64,000 nt of DNA from Rhizobium sp. CFBP 8762 (GTDB lineage: Bacteria > Pseudomonadota > Alphaproteobacteria > Rhizobiales > Rhizobiaceae), in assembly GCF_014841565.1 (NCBI RefSeq), contig NZ_JACYUD010000002.1:352628-416627 (forward strand). Reading direction: 5' to 3'. Positions 1 through 7,175 of the stretch are shown piece by piece. The notes under the pieces were generated by a model. It ran no database searches. It was not told the origin of the DNA and saw only the letters and a program-made list of their open reading frames with translations. The position numbers were made by a program, and so were the translations under genes. The first letter of the stretch is position 1, and the number at the start of each line of letters is the position of its first letter.

Positions 1-1098
1 CTGGCCATCGTCATTTTCTTTCAGGTTGTCACCGGCGGCACGCTGCTGAGACCCTTGAACCTCACCAACCTTGTACTGCAAAACAGCTACATCGTCATCA
101 TGGCGCTTGGCATGTTGCTGGTCATCATCACCGGGCATATCGATCTTTCGGTCGGTTCGGTGGCGGGCTTTGTCGGCGCGCTGGCGGCTGTCATGATTGT
201 GCGCTGGCAATTGCCGTTCGTTCCGGCTGCCATTGCCTGTCTCATCATCGGCGGCCTGATCGGGGCCGCCCAAGGGTACTGGGTGGCGTATTTCAAAATA
301 CCGTCGTTCATCGTCACCCTTGCGGGCATGCTGGTGTTCAAAGGCTTGATGATTGCCGTTCTCGGCGGTGCATCGGTTGGCCCCTTCCCGCCAACGTTCC
401 AGAAATTGTCGTCCGGCTTTATTCCTGAGGCGCTTACCCAGACGGGCGGGCTGTACCTGACGTCGCTCATTCTGGGTTTGGTTGTTGCGGCCATCATTGT
501 TTATTCCAACTTCACGTCGCGCGCGCGCCATTTGAAGCATGGCGTCGAGACGGAACCGCAGAGCCTGTTTATTGCCAAGAATGTGCTGGCCTTCGCCATT
601 ATCGGCTATCTCGCTTACCTGATCGCCTCGCATCGCGGCATGCCGAATGTCCTGATCATCATGGCTGCGCTGATTGCGTTCTACGCTTTTGTCACCAACC
701 GCACCATTGTCGGCCGTCAGGTCTATGCGGTCGGTGGCAATGAAAAGGCCGCGAAACTGTCGGGTATCAAGACCGAACGGCTGACCTTCTTTACCTTCGT
801 CAACATGGGTGTGCTGGCGGCACTTGCGGGCCTGATCTTTGCGGCACGTCTCAATACAGCAACGCCAAAGGCCGGTCTCGGCTTTGAGCTGGATGTGATT
901 GCGGCCTGTTTCATCGGTGGTGCATCGGCCTATGGTGGCGTCGGCCGTGTGGGCGGGGCCGTGATCGGCGCGTTCATCATGGGTGTGATGAACAACGGCA
1001 TGTCGATTGTGGGTATCGGCATCGACTACCAGCAGGTCATCAAGGGCCTCGTGCTTCTAGGTGCCGTTTGCATCGATGTTTACAACCAAAGACGTTAA
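1..1098 (+). CDS. Multiple-monosaccharide ABC transporter permease (MmsB/GguB-like), 5' truncated
   Basis: Inner-membrane permease of a ribose/xylose-type (CUT2) sugar importer. The reading frame is open from base 1, so the true start lies upstream of the window; about 365 residues are visible. The protein is almost entirely hydrophobic helices and carries the family hallmark GHIDLSVGSVAGF near residue 45 and the late-loop motif GGNEKAAKLSGI about two thirds along, followed by the GGASAYGGVGRVGGA segment. The unusually long middle section with an extra loop (TSRARHLKHGVETEP) is typical of the GguB/MmsB/XylH subgroup rather than RbsC. The matching ATPase and binding-protein genes are probably to the left. 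The exact sugar cannot be read from this protein; GguB-type systems take up galactose, arabinose, xylose and similar sugars. Confidence 0.9.
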   Translation: MAIVIFFQVVTGGTLLRPLNLTNLVLQNSYIVIMALGMLLVIITGHIDLSVGSVAGFVGALAAVMIVRWQLPFVPAAIACLIIGGLIGAAQGYWVAYFKIPSFIVTLAGMLVFKGLMIAVLGGASVGPFPPTFQKLSSGFIPEALTQTGGLYLTSLILGLVVAAIIVYSNFTSRARHLKHGVETEPQSLFIAKNVLAFAIIGYLAYLIASHRGMPNVLIIMAALIAFYAFVTNRTIVGRQVYAVGGNEKAAKLSGIKTERLTFFTFVNMGVLAALAGLIFAARLNTATPKAGLGFELDVIAACFIGGASAYGGVGRVGGAVIGAFIMGVMNNGMSIVGIGIDYQQVIKGLVLLGAVCIDVYNQRR

Positions 1099-1205
1099 GC
1101 GGTTGCAACATTACGATAATTTCATAAAAAACCTCTAGTTGGACCCTAGAACAGTCTTGTTTGCCGCCTACCTCTTGTTTCGCAACACCGAGGAAAGGAT
1201 TGCAA

Positions 1206-1934
1206 ATGAAACATATGATGACTGTTCTGGGGCTCGCCTCCGCAACGATGCTCTCACCACTGGCAGCCCATGCGGCACCAGGCACCTCCTCCTCCCAACC
1301 GACTGCACAGCCAGCTGGCATGGTTGAAATGGCGCAGGCCGACGAAGGTCGCCTGGACAAGCCGAAGCCGCCGCATGACAGAAAAGACGGTCCCGGCAAA
1401 CACGGCAAGCATGACCGGGACGACCGCGATGGCAAACGCAAGCATGGCCCGCGCCATGAAGGCATGCGTGGCGATCCGGTCATGCGACTGGCCGGCCGCC
1501 TGTCCGCCATGGAAACCCTGATCGGTATCCGCGGCGACCAGCTTGAAGCATGGCGTAACTATACATCGGCCTTTATCGATTTCGCCGATCGCGGAATGCC
1601 GAAACCGCCGATGCCAGCGCCCGCAGCCGATGGCCAGGCGACACAAACACCGCCGCCCAAACCCCCATTGATGGCCGAACGCTTGGCTGACCGCGCCATT
1701 GCGCAGGCTGAAAAAGCCAAAAAGTTGAAAGAGGTGACGGAAGCGCTGAAAGGCGTGCTGACACCCGAGCAGCTTGAGCGCTGGGAAAAGGCAGAGCGCC
1801 CGCATGGACCGCGCGGCCCCGGCCACCATGGCCCGGAAGCTGGCAACCCACCGCCACCACCACCAGCCGATGGTCCTGATGGCCCGGATGAAGATGGTCC
1901 GGACGGTTCCGACGCTGGCCCCGACGCACAGTAA
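1206..1934 (+). CDS. Spy/CpxP-like periplasmic LTXXQ-motif protein
   Basis: A secreted protein of 242 residues. The ATG at 1206 follows an AGGAAAGGA ribosome-binding site and begins a clear signal peptide (MKHMMTVLGLASATMLSPLAAHA). The mature part has three zones: a His/Asp/Lys/Arg-rich linker (residues about 55-95), an alpha-helical core with the family motif LTPEQLERWEKA around residue 195, and a Pro/Gly/Asp-rich tail rich in PPPPP and DGPDGPDEDG. The LTXXQ core is that of Spy/CpxP-type periplasmic chaperones and metal sensors, so a role in envelope stress or metal binding is likely but inferred. The low-complexity tail is unusual. A strong terminator follows immediately. The gene stands alone, not in an operon. 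Confidence 0.8.
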   Translation: MKHMMTVLGLASATMLSPLAAHAAPGTSSSQPTAQPAGMVEMAQADEGRLDKPKPPHDRKDGPGKHGKHDRDDRDGKRKHGPRHEGMRGDPVMRLAGRLSAMETLIGIRGDQLEAWRNYTSAFIDFADRGMPKPPMPAPAADGQATQTPPPKPPLMAERLADRAIAQAEKAKKLKEVTEALKGVLTPEQLERWEKAERPHGPRGPGHHGPEAGNPPPPPPADGPDGPDEDGPDGSDAGPDAQ

Positions 1935-1939
1935 TTGAG

Positions 1940-1973
1940 AAAGGCCCGGTTCGTTGCGATCCGGGCCTTTTAT
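1940..1973 (+). terminator. Rho-independent terminator of the LTXXQ gene
   Basis: A perfect 10-bp stem (AAAGGCCCGG / CCGGGCCTTT, 1940-1949 with 1961-1970) has an 11-nt loop and ends in T-rich sequence, five bases after the stop codon. Confidence 0.85.
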
Positions 1974-1974
1974 C

Positions 1975-2078
1975 TAGGGCATTTCCGTTGAACACGTGTT
2001 CACCGCAATGCTCTAATCTTTTGTTTCGACGCATAATCCAGACGTAAAGCGTTTCCGCTTTTGCTGGAAATGCTCTAG
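1975..2078. repeat. Family A interspersed palindromic repeat (GAGCATTTCC type)
   Basis: The element starts CTAGGGCATTTCC and ends GGAAATGCTCTAGAG, so its ends are inverted copies. Inside lie GTTTCGACGCATAATCCAGACG and smaller inverted pieces (GAACACGTGTTC). A second diverged copy lies at 22627-22707. This resembles the small non-coding repeats scattered in rhizobial genomes. The right end of the element supplies the TAG stop codon of the pseudoazurin gene (2075-2077). Confidence 0.7.
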
Positions 2079-2530
2079 AGACCGGCTTTGGCAATGTCAG
2101 CGTCAATGCGGTCTTTTGCCTTCTTCGGGAGTTTCGCATCCTTCACGGCCTGCAGATTTGCCGGGGCATCGCCCACGACAACCAGACCGGCCATGCCCAT
2201 GGAAAAGTGTGGCATACATTTCACCACATACGCACCGGGAACGGTAAATGTCACCTTCACCGTCTCATTGATCTTGCCTTTGAACGGCGTCGCGCCTTCG
2301 GGGATCAGGTCCTTGATGCTTTCGACATTGTGCGACTTGTCCGTGGGAATGAAGGTGATGGTGTCACCGGGCGCAACCTTTATCAGCGCGGGCTCAAAAA
2401 CCATGGCACCATCCGCGCCTTTGTTCAGCATATGCACCTCAAAGTCTGCCGCGAACGTTTGGGCTGCCATCAGCGCCAGACCCAGTGCAACGCCTGCACC
2501 CATTTTCACCGTACCGAATACCATGCGCAT
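2075..2530 (-). CDS. Pseudoazurin, periplasmic blue (type 1) copper protein
   Basis: Small periplasmic electron carrier, 151 residues including the signal peptide [28 protein letters not shown]. The copper ligands are visible: His in TDKSHNVES and the C-terminal loop CMPHFSMGM supplying Cys, His and Met. In denitrifiers this protein donates electrons to Cu nitrite reductase or nitrous oxide reductase; no such reductase is in the window, so the partner is unknown. Start chosen: the ATG at 2530 lies 7 nt after AAGGAG, while the ATG at 2536 is too close. Upstream lie two FNR-type boxes (2650-2689), suggesting induction at low oxygen or by NO. Its stop codon is contributed by the adjoining repeat. 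Confidence 0.93.
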   Translation of the reverse strand: MRMVFGTVKMGAGVALGLALMAAQTFAADFEVHMLNKGADGAMVFEPALIKVAPGDTITFIPTDKSHNVESIKDLIPEGATPFKGKINETVKVTFTVPGAYVVKCMPHFSMGMAGLVVVGDAPANLQAVKDAKLPKKAKDRIDADIAKAGL

Positions 2531-2649
2531 CGTCATTCTCCTTGAGCACACATGCCCTGCCCTGCGCGTTCAACGCTTCCAAAGCAGGTGTCAATCACGA
2601 GCCCGGCCCGTGTTCGTCCCTGCTATGGCGCGTTTGCGCAAGCGGAACT

Positions 2650-2663
2650 TTGACGCAAATCAA
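2650..2663. promoter_or_regulatory. FNR/NNR-type box 1
   Basis: TTGACGCAAATCAA matches the FNR/FixK/NnrR consensus TTGAT-N4-ATCAA with one change. It sits about 120 bp upstream of the pseudoazurin start and 128 bp upstream of the divergent budC-like start. The left half TTGACGCAAA recurs at 2696-2705. Confidence 0.65.
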
Positions 2664-2675
2664 TTAGCCTGCCGA

Positions 2676-2689
2676 TTGATCTGCCTCAA
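2676..2689. promoter_or_regulatory. FNR/NNR-type box 2
   Basis: TTGATCTGCCTCAA matches TTGAT-N4-ATCAA except one base in the right half. It is 26 bp from box 1, in the intergenic region shared by pseudoazurin and the acetoin reductase-like gene. Confidence 0.5.
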
Positions 2690-2790
2690 GGCAAGTTGAC
2701 GCAAAAAGGATAGTTTGCGGTTGGCTGCGACATTTTGCGTGAGCCTCACGCTCGCGTCCAGCCAATGTTCAACCAACGAAAGGACATCCC

Positions 2791-3570
2791 ATGTCAATTG
2801 ATCGTAAAATAGCGCTGGTGACAGGTGCCGCTCAGGGCATTGGTCGCGGTATCGCTCTTCGTCTTGCCAAGGATGGTGCTGACATTGCGCTGGTTGATTT
2901 GAAACAGGATCAACTGGATGCGGTTGCGAAGGAAATCACAGCGCTGGGGCGCAAGGCGACAACCTTTGTGGCTGATGTCAGCGAACGCGCGCAGGTGTTT
3001 GCCGCTGTCGATCACGCAGAAAAAGAACTCGGCGGTTTTGACATCATCGTCAACAATGCTGGCATTGCGCAGGTGAAGCCGCTGGATGATGTGACGGCCG
3101 ATGACGTGGAGCGCATTTACCGCATCAACGTGAATGGCGTTCTTTGGGGCATTCAGGCTGCTGCCAAGAAGTTTCGCGCGCGCGGGCACAAGGGCAAGAT
3201 CATCAATGCCTCCTCCATTGCCGGTCATGATGGCTTCGCCATGCTCGGCGTCTACTCCTCAACCAAATTTGCCGTGCGTGCGCTGACGCAGGCTGCTGCA
3301 CGCGAATATGCGAGCGCGGGCATCACCGTCAACGCCTATTGCCCCGGCGTGGTCGGCACCGACATGTGGGTGGAAATCGACGAGCGTTTTGCGGAACTGA
3401 CCGGCGCTGCCAAGGGTGAAACCTACAAAAAGTTTGTTGACGGCATTGCGCTCGGACGTGCCGAGACCGCCGATGACGTGGCCGGATTTGTATCCTACCT
3501 CGCCGGGCAGGACTCTGACTATATGACGGGGCAGTCGCCGCTGATCGACGGTGGCATGGTGTACCGCTAA
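2791..3570 (+). CDS. budC: Acetoin reductase / 2,3-butanediol dehydrogenase-like SDR
   Basis: NAD-dependent short-chain dehydrogenase of 259 residues. The N-terminus has the cofactor-binding TGAAQGIGRGIA (residues 10-21), then VNNAG (about 86), the catalytic Ser in INASSIAGHDG, the YSSTK tetrad with Tyr and Lys at about 154 and 158, and the C-terminal GQSPLIDGGMVYR. Overall sequence and length fit the acetoin reductase (BudC) group, which interconverts acetoin and butanediol in the cytoplasm; a sorbitol- or polyol-type substrate cannot be excluded. The ATG follows AAAGGAC. It is divergent from pseudoazurin, and both could respond to the FNR-type boxes between them, which would suit a low-oxygen redox enzyme. 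The gene is monocistronic, with a hairpin 10 bp after the stop. Confidence 0.75.
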   Translation: MSIDRKIALVTGAAQGIGRGIALRLAKDGADIALVDLKQDQLDAVAKEITALGRKATTFVADVSERAQVFAAVDHAEKELGGFDIIVNNAGIAQVKPLDDVTADDVERIYRINVNGVLWGIQAAAKKFRARGHKGKIINASSIAGHDGFAMLGVYSSTKFAVRALTQAAAREYASAGITVNAYCPGVVGTDMWVEIDERFAELTGAAKGETYKKFVDGIALGRAETADDVAGFVSYLAGQDSDYMTGQSPLIDGGMVYR

Positions 3571-3579
3571 TCATAATCG

Positions 3580-3615
3580 ACCGTCATACCAGGCATCTGC
3601 CGGGTATGACGGTTG
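3580..3615 (+). terminator. Hairpin terminator after the acetoin reductase-like gene
   Basis: A perfect 11-bp stem, ACCGTCATACC (3580-3590) with GGTATGACGGT (3603-3613), is followed by only a weak T run. Confidence 0.6.
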
Positions 3616-3623
3616 TCCCAAGG

Positions 3624-3649
3624 GGAACAAAAGCGTGAACGGTCCCGTT
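3624..3649 (+). promoter_or_regulatory. EcfG-type general stress promoter
   Basis: GGAAC (3624-3628), 17-nt spacer, CGTT (3646-3649): an exact match to the alphaproteobacterial EcfG sigma factor consensus GGAAC-N16/17-CGTT. It is placed 36 nt before the ATG of the SDR at 3686, allowing a short leader. Confidence 0.75.
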
Positions 3650-3685
3650 ACACCGGCAACCAACCGTTGAAAACAGGAGCTTTCC

Positions 3686-4549
3686 ATGTCGCAAACCAAC
3701 AGGCCCGTGCCGCCGCTCGATACCAGGCCGATTACCCCGCCAGGCAATACCAGCGAAATGCCACAACAGCCCGACCACGGCGAAGAAAGCTACAAGGGCA
3801 ATGGCAAGCTCAAGGGTAAGGTAGCTCTTATCACCGGCGGCGATTCCGGCATTGGGCGTGCCGTGGCTATCGCCTATGCTCGTGAAGGTGCCAATGTTGT
3901 CATTTCCTACCTGAATGAGGATGAAGACGCGCAGGATACGGTTAAATGGATCGAAAAGGCCGGGCGACGAGGTCTGGCGATTGCGGGCGATATCGGCAGC
4001 GAAGACCATTGCAAATCCCTCATTGATAAGACGGTGAAGGAATTCGGCCAGTTAGACATTCTCGTCAACAATGCCGCCTTCCAGCGCACCTATGAAAGCA
4101 TCGAGGAAATCGAGACGGCGGAGTGGGAAAAGACCTTCCGCACCAATATCTTTGCGCCTTTTTACCTCAGCAAGGCAGCTGTGCCGCATCTGAAAGCCGG
4201 CAGTTCCATCATTAACACCACGTCCATTCAGGGCGACAAGCCTTCGCCGGAGCTGTTGGCCTACGCCTCCACCAAGGGCGCGATGACTAACTTTACCGCC
4301 GGTCTGGCACAGTTGCTGGCAGAAAAGGGCATTCGCGTGAACGGCGTGGCCCCCGGTCCGATCTGGACACCGCTGATTCCGTCGACCATGGACCATGAAA
4401 AGGCGAAGGAATTCGGCAAGAAGACTCCGCTCGGCCGCCCCGGCCAACCGGCAGAATTGGCCGGGGCCTATGTGCTGCTGGCATCCGACGAAGCCAGCTA
4501 TATGGTCGGCGCGGTTATCCCCGTCACCGGCGGGCAGCCAATGCTGTAA
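3686..4549 (+). CDS. SDR-family oxidoreductase of the general-stress (YghA/Gsp39-like) group
   Basis: Short-chain dehydrogenase of 287 residues with the roughly 45-residue Pro-rich N-terminal extension seen in YghA/GSP39-type stress proteins (PPLDTRPITPPGNTSEMPQQ). Then come the NAD(P)-binding TGGDSGIGRAVA (about residue 50), LVNNAAFQ, the catalytic Ser in INTTSIQG, YASTKGA and the C-terminal MVGAVIPVTGGQPML. It probably acts on aldehydes or ketones produced under stress; the substrate is not known. An exact EcfG-type promoter upstream supports membership of the general stress regulon. A GGAG ribosome-binding site precedes the ATG. Confidence 0.85.
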   Translation: MSQTNRPVPPLDTRPITPPGNTSEMPQQPDHGEESYKGNGKLKGKVALITGGDSGIGRAVAIAYAREGANVVISYLNEDEDAQDTVKWIEKAGRRGLAIAGDIGSEDHCKSLIDKTVKEFGQLDILVNNAAFQRTYESIEEIETAEWEKTFRTNIFAPFYLSKAAVPHLKAGSSIINTTSIQGDKPSPELLAYASTKGAMTNFTAGLAQLLAEKGIRVNGVAPGPIWTPLIPSTMDHEKAKEFGKKTPLGRPGQPAELAGAYVLLASDEASYMVGAVIPVTGGQPML

Positions 4550-4577
4550 GAACGCGCTGTTTTTCGAAACGGAGACG

Positions 4578-5390
4578 ATGCACCATAAGGAAGACGCGAT
4601 TCTTCCTTATGGTGTTTCTATGAAGGCAAAACCGAACGTCCGCCTGCCACCGCCCTATCTGAAATCGCTTTCGGTCAAACCGGACTGGACGGAGTTTGAC
4701 ACCTATCCCTACTGCCTGCCGCTGATGGCGAACGGTGACTTTTCCATGCAGTTCACCAGGCCGGTGACGATCATTGTGGGTGAAAACGGCATCGGCAAAT
4801 CCACCTTGCTGGAAGGCATTGCGGCTCTGGTCGGGTTTGACGATGCGGGCGGTGCGAATGGCTATCGGCCTGTGGACCACGCAAACGCGGTTGAGGTGTC
4901 CGGGGGCATCCTGTCAAAAGCTTTGCGTGCTGCATGGTTGCCAAAGACCGGGCTGGGCTGGTTTTTCAAAGCGGAAACCTTCTTCTCCGTGGCGCGGTAT
5001 CTGGATGCGGCCGCGCGCGAAGGCGGTTCCCCAGCCCCTGACTTTCTCTCCCATTCGCATGGCGAAGGTTTCTTGAGATTTTTTCAGGAGCGATGCAGAC
5101 GACGCGGCGTTTTCATCATGGATGAGCCGGAGTCGGCGCTGTCACCCCGCCGCCAGATCGAGTTTTTAAAAATCGTGCACGAAGCCGAAACGTTTGGTGG
5201 CGCGCAGATCATTATGGCCACACACTCAACCATCATCATGGCTTACCCATCGGCCACGTTGCTTCGGCTGGACCAGCAGGGTTTAAGCGAAACGACGCTG
5301 GAAGACACCGGGCATTTTGATGTCATGCGGGCCTTTTGCGCCGATCCGCATGGCTTCATTGAGAACGCGCTAACGCCAGTTGATCAATAG
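4578..5390 (+). CDS. AAA-family ATPase (predicted ABC-like ATPase), function unknown
   Basis: Cytoplasmic protein of 270 residues if translated from the ATG at 4578 (GGAG 4 nt upstream), or 256 residues from the ATG at 4620. It has a Walker A motif GENGIGKST around residue 70 and a Walker B FIMDEPESALSPRRQIEFL around 180, followed by an H-containing IIMATHST. This is the compact SMC/ABC-like AAA class (COG3910-type) known from many bacteria without an assigned function. A perfect 14-bp inverted repeat (4581-4614) lies inside the first codons, so either the later start is correct or the hairpin affects translation. It overlaps the convergent diflavin reductase gene by 7 bp at the 3' end. Confidence 0.75.
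   Translation: MHHKEDAILPYGVSMKAKPNVRLPPPYLKSLSVKPDWTEFDTYPYCLPLMANGDFSMQFTRPVTIIVGENGIGKSTLLEGIAALVGFDDAGGANGYRPVDHANAVEVSGGILSKALRAAWLPKTGLGWFFKAETFFSVARYLDAAAREGGSPAPDFLSHSHGEGFLRFFQERCRRRGVFIMDEPESALSPRRQIEFLKIVHEAETFGGAQIIMATHSTIIMAYPSATLLRLDQQGLSETTLEDTGHFDVMRAFCADPHGFIENALTPVDQ
4581..4614. repeat. Perfect 14-bp inverted repeat at the ATPase start
   Basis: CACCATAAGGAAGA (4581-4594) and its exact reverse complement (4601-4614) flank a 6-nt loop CGCGAT; TTTCT follows. It could be the terminator of the upstream SDR transcript, a translational control hairpin for the ATPase, or both. Confidence 0.8.
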
Positions 5391-7165
5391 ACATCGCGCA
5401 GGTAGCGCTTCTCGCGCTTCAACTGGTTGACGTAATCGACCGCGCCTTCCGGCGTCAAGCCGCCATGGGTCGCGGCTACCTCATGCAGCGCTTGATCCAC
5501 ATCCTTCGCCATGCGGCTGGCGTCCCCGCAGACATAGAAGTGGCCGCCCTCCTGAAGCCATTCGTAGAGTGCTTTGCCGTTTTCACGCATACGGGTCTGC
5601 ACATAGATTTTGTCAGCCTGATCGCGGGAGAAGGCAAGATCGAGCCGGGTGAGCAGCCCGCTGTGGCTCATGGTGGCAAGTTCATCCTCGTAGATAAAGT
5701 CACTGGTCCGGTGCTGGTCGCCGAAGAACAACCAGTTGGGGCCGCCTGCGCCCGTAGCCTGCCGCTCCTGCAGAAATGCGCGGAAGGGCGCGATGCCCGT
5801 GCCGGGTCCAACCATAATCATCGGTGCAAGCGGATCGGCGGGAACGCGGAAATTCTTGTTCGGTGACACGAAAATACCCGCCGTAGCGCCCGCAGCCACC
5901 CGGTCGGCGAGATAGGTGGAGCAAACACCACCATGGGCGCGTCCATGGGCGGTGTAGCGCACGCTGGCAATCGTCAGATGCACACTGTCCGGGTTGGCAA
6001 GCGCGCTGGAGGATATGGAGTAGGCACGGTGTTGCAGCGGCTTGAGCAAGCCGATGAACTCGCCGATGGCGAGTTCCATGCCGGGGTTCAGGCGCAACAG
6101 ATCAAGGCTGTCGCGTCCCCAGAGCCAGGCTTCCAATGCTTCCCTGTCGCCATGGCGCACAACGTGCGAAAGTTCCTCATGGCCCGCGCGCCGCTCCACC
6201 TCTGCCACCAGTTCGCGTGACGGGGTGGAGATTTCGTAAGCATAGGTCAGGAGGTCGCCGAGCGAACGGTCCGCCCCCATCACCGCCAGATCGGCATTTG
6301 CGCCGAAGTGATCGAGAAACGCCTGCACGAGCGCAGGATCGTTGACCGGCATGACACCGAGCGCGTCCCCAGCCTCATACACCATGCCGCTATCACCCAG
6401 CGCAAACTCGTAGTGGCGAATTTCCTTGGCCGATGTCGCCCCGGACAAGCTGCGATTCACCGAGACAGTCGCGGCATACGGGTTCTTGCGTGTCCACTGG
6501 GTTTTCTCCACCGTGTCCGTTACAGGTGCCGGTGCTGACTGTGTCGTGCCCGGTGCCTCATTGCCTTCCACCGTTGCCAGCACGGGCAGCGCTTGCGCAA
6601 TCCAGTCGGCGGCAGGGGTCTCATAGTCGATATCGCAATCGACACGCGCGACCATACGCTTTGCACCCAGTTGTTCCAGCCGCATATCAAACAGCTTTCC
6701 GGCCTGACAAAACCCGTCATAACCGGTATCGCCGAGGCCGAGCACGGCAAAGCTCATCTTTTCCAGTCGCGGCGCCGTATCGGCTGAGATCGCATCCCAG
6801 AAAAGCTGGGCATTATCCGGCATTTCGCCCTCGCCATAGGTTGAGGTGACAAGCATGACGCAGCCCATGGCCGCAAAGCGCGCCATATCCACATCATCCA
6901 AAGCTTCGACGGTTGGCTCGAACCCTTGAGCCTTGGCCGCGGTGGCAGCATCCATCGCCACCCGCTCGGCATTGCCGGTTTGAGTGCCAAACAGGATGTG
7001 GACGGGAATGGCGCGACGCGCGGCCTGCGCGGGTTCACCGCCCTTTTCGCCGGCACCTTGCTCACCCAGCGACAGGCGCGAGTGCAGCCCGGCCAGAAAG
7101 CCGGACAGCCACGCCCGTTGATCGCCGTTGAAGGGGGCATCCTGTGGAATAAACGGTATCTTCAT
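5384..7165 (-). CDS. CysJ-like NADPH diflavin reductase (sulfite reductase alpha-like)
   Basis: Diflavin reductase of 593 residues that passes electrons from NADPH through FAD and FMN to a partner. Domains in order: N-terminal helix typical of CysJ (FNGDQRAWLSGFLAGL); flavodoxin domain with FGTQTGN (59-65), STYGEGEMPDN and LGLGDTGYDGFC; FAD domain with RAYSISSS; NADPH domain with GPGTGIAPFRAFLQER; C-terminal Tyr that would stack on FAD. Start chosen at the ATG at 7165, 10 nt after the stop of the GltB-like gene, so the two are co-transcribed. No sulfite reductase hemoprotein (CysI) gene is adjacent. The tight coupling to a glutamate synthase large-subunit gene suggests that enzyme as the electron acceptor; this is inference. 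Sulfite reduction with a CysI elsewhere remains possible. Confidence 0.88.
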   Translation of the reverse strand: MKIPFIPQDAPFNGDQRAWLSGFLAGLHSRLSLGEQGAGEKGGEPAQAARRAIPVHILFGTQTGNAERVAMDAATAAKAQGFEPTVEALDDVDMARFAAMGCVMLVTSTYGEGEMPDNAQLFWDAISADTAPRLEKMSFAVLGLGDTGYDGFCQAGKLFDMRLEQLGAKRMVARVDCDIDYETPAADWIAQALPVLATVEGNEAPGTTQSAPAPVTDTVEKTQWTRKNPYAATVSVNRSLSGATSAKEIRHYEFALGDSGMVYEAGDALGVMPVNDPALVQAFLDHFGANADLAVMGADRSLGDLLTYAYEISTPSRELVAEVERRAGHEELSHVVRHGDREALEAWLWGRDSLDLLRLNPGMELAIGEFIGLLKPLQHRAYSISSSALANPDSVHLTIASVRYTAHGRAHGGVCSTYLADRVAAGATAGIFVSPNKNFRVPADPLAPMIMVGPGTGIAPFRAFLQERQATGAGGPNWLFFGDQHRTSDFIYEDELATMSHSGLLTRLDLAFSRDQADKIYVQTRMRENGKALYEWLQEGGHFYVCGDASRMAKDVDQALHEVAATHGGLTPEGAVDYVNQLKREKRYLRDVY

Positions 7166-7175
7166 GGCGTATCTC

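Noticed and set aside
5384-7165. Straight annotation as CysJ of assimilatory sulfite reductase
   Set aside because: No CysI gene adjoins and the gene is coupled to the glutamate synthase-like gene, so the acceptor is left open.
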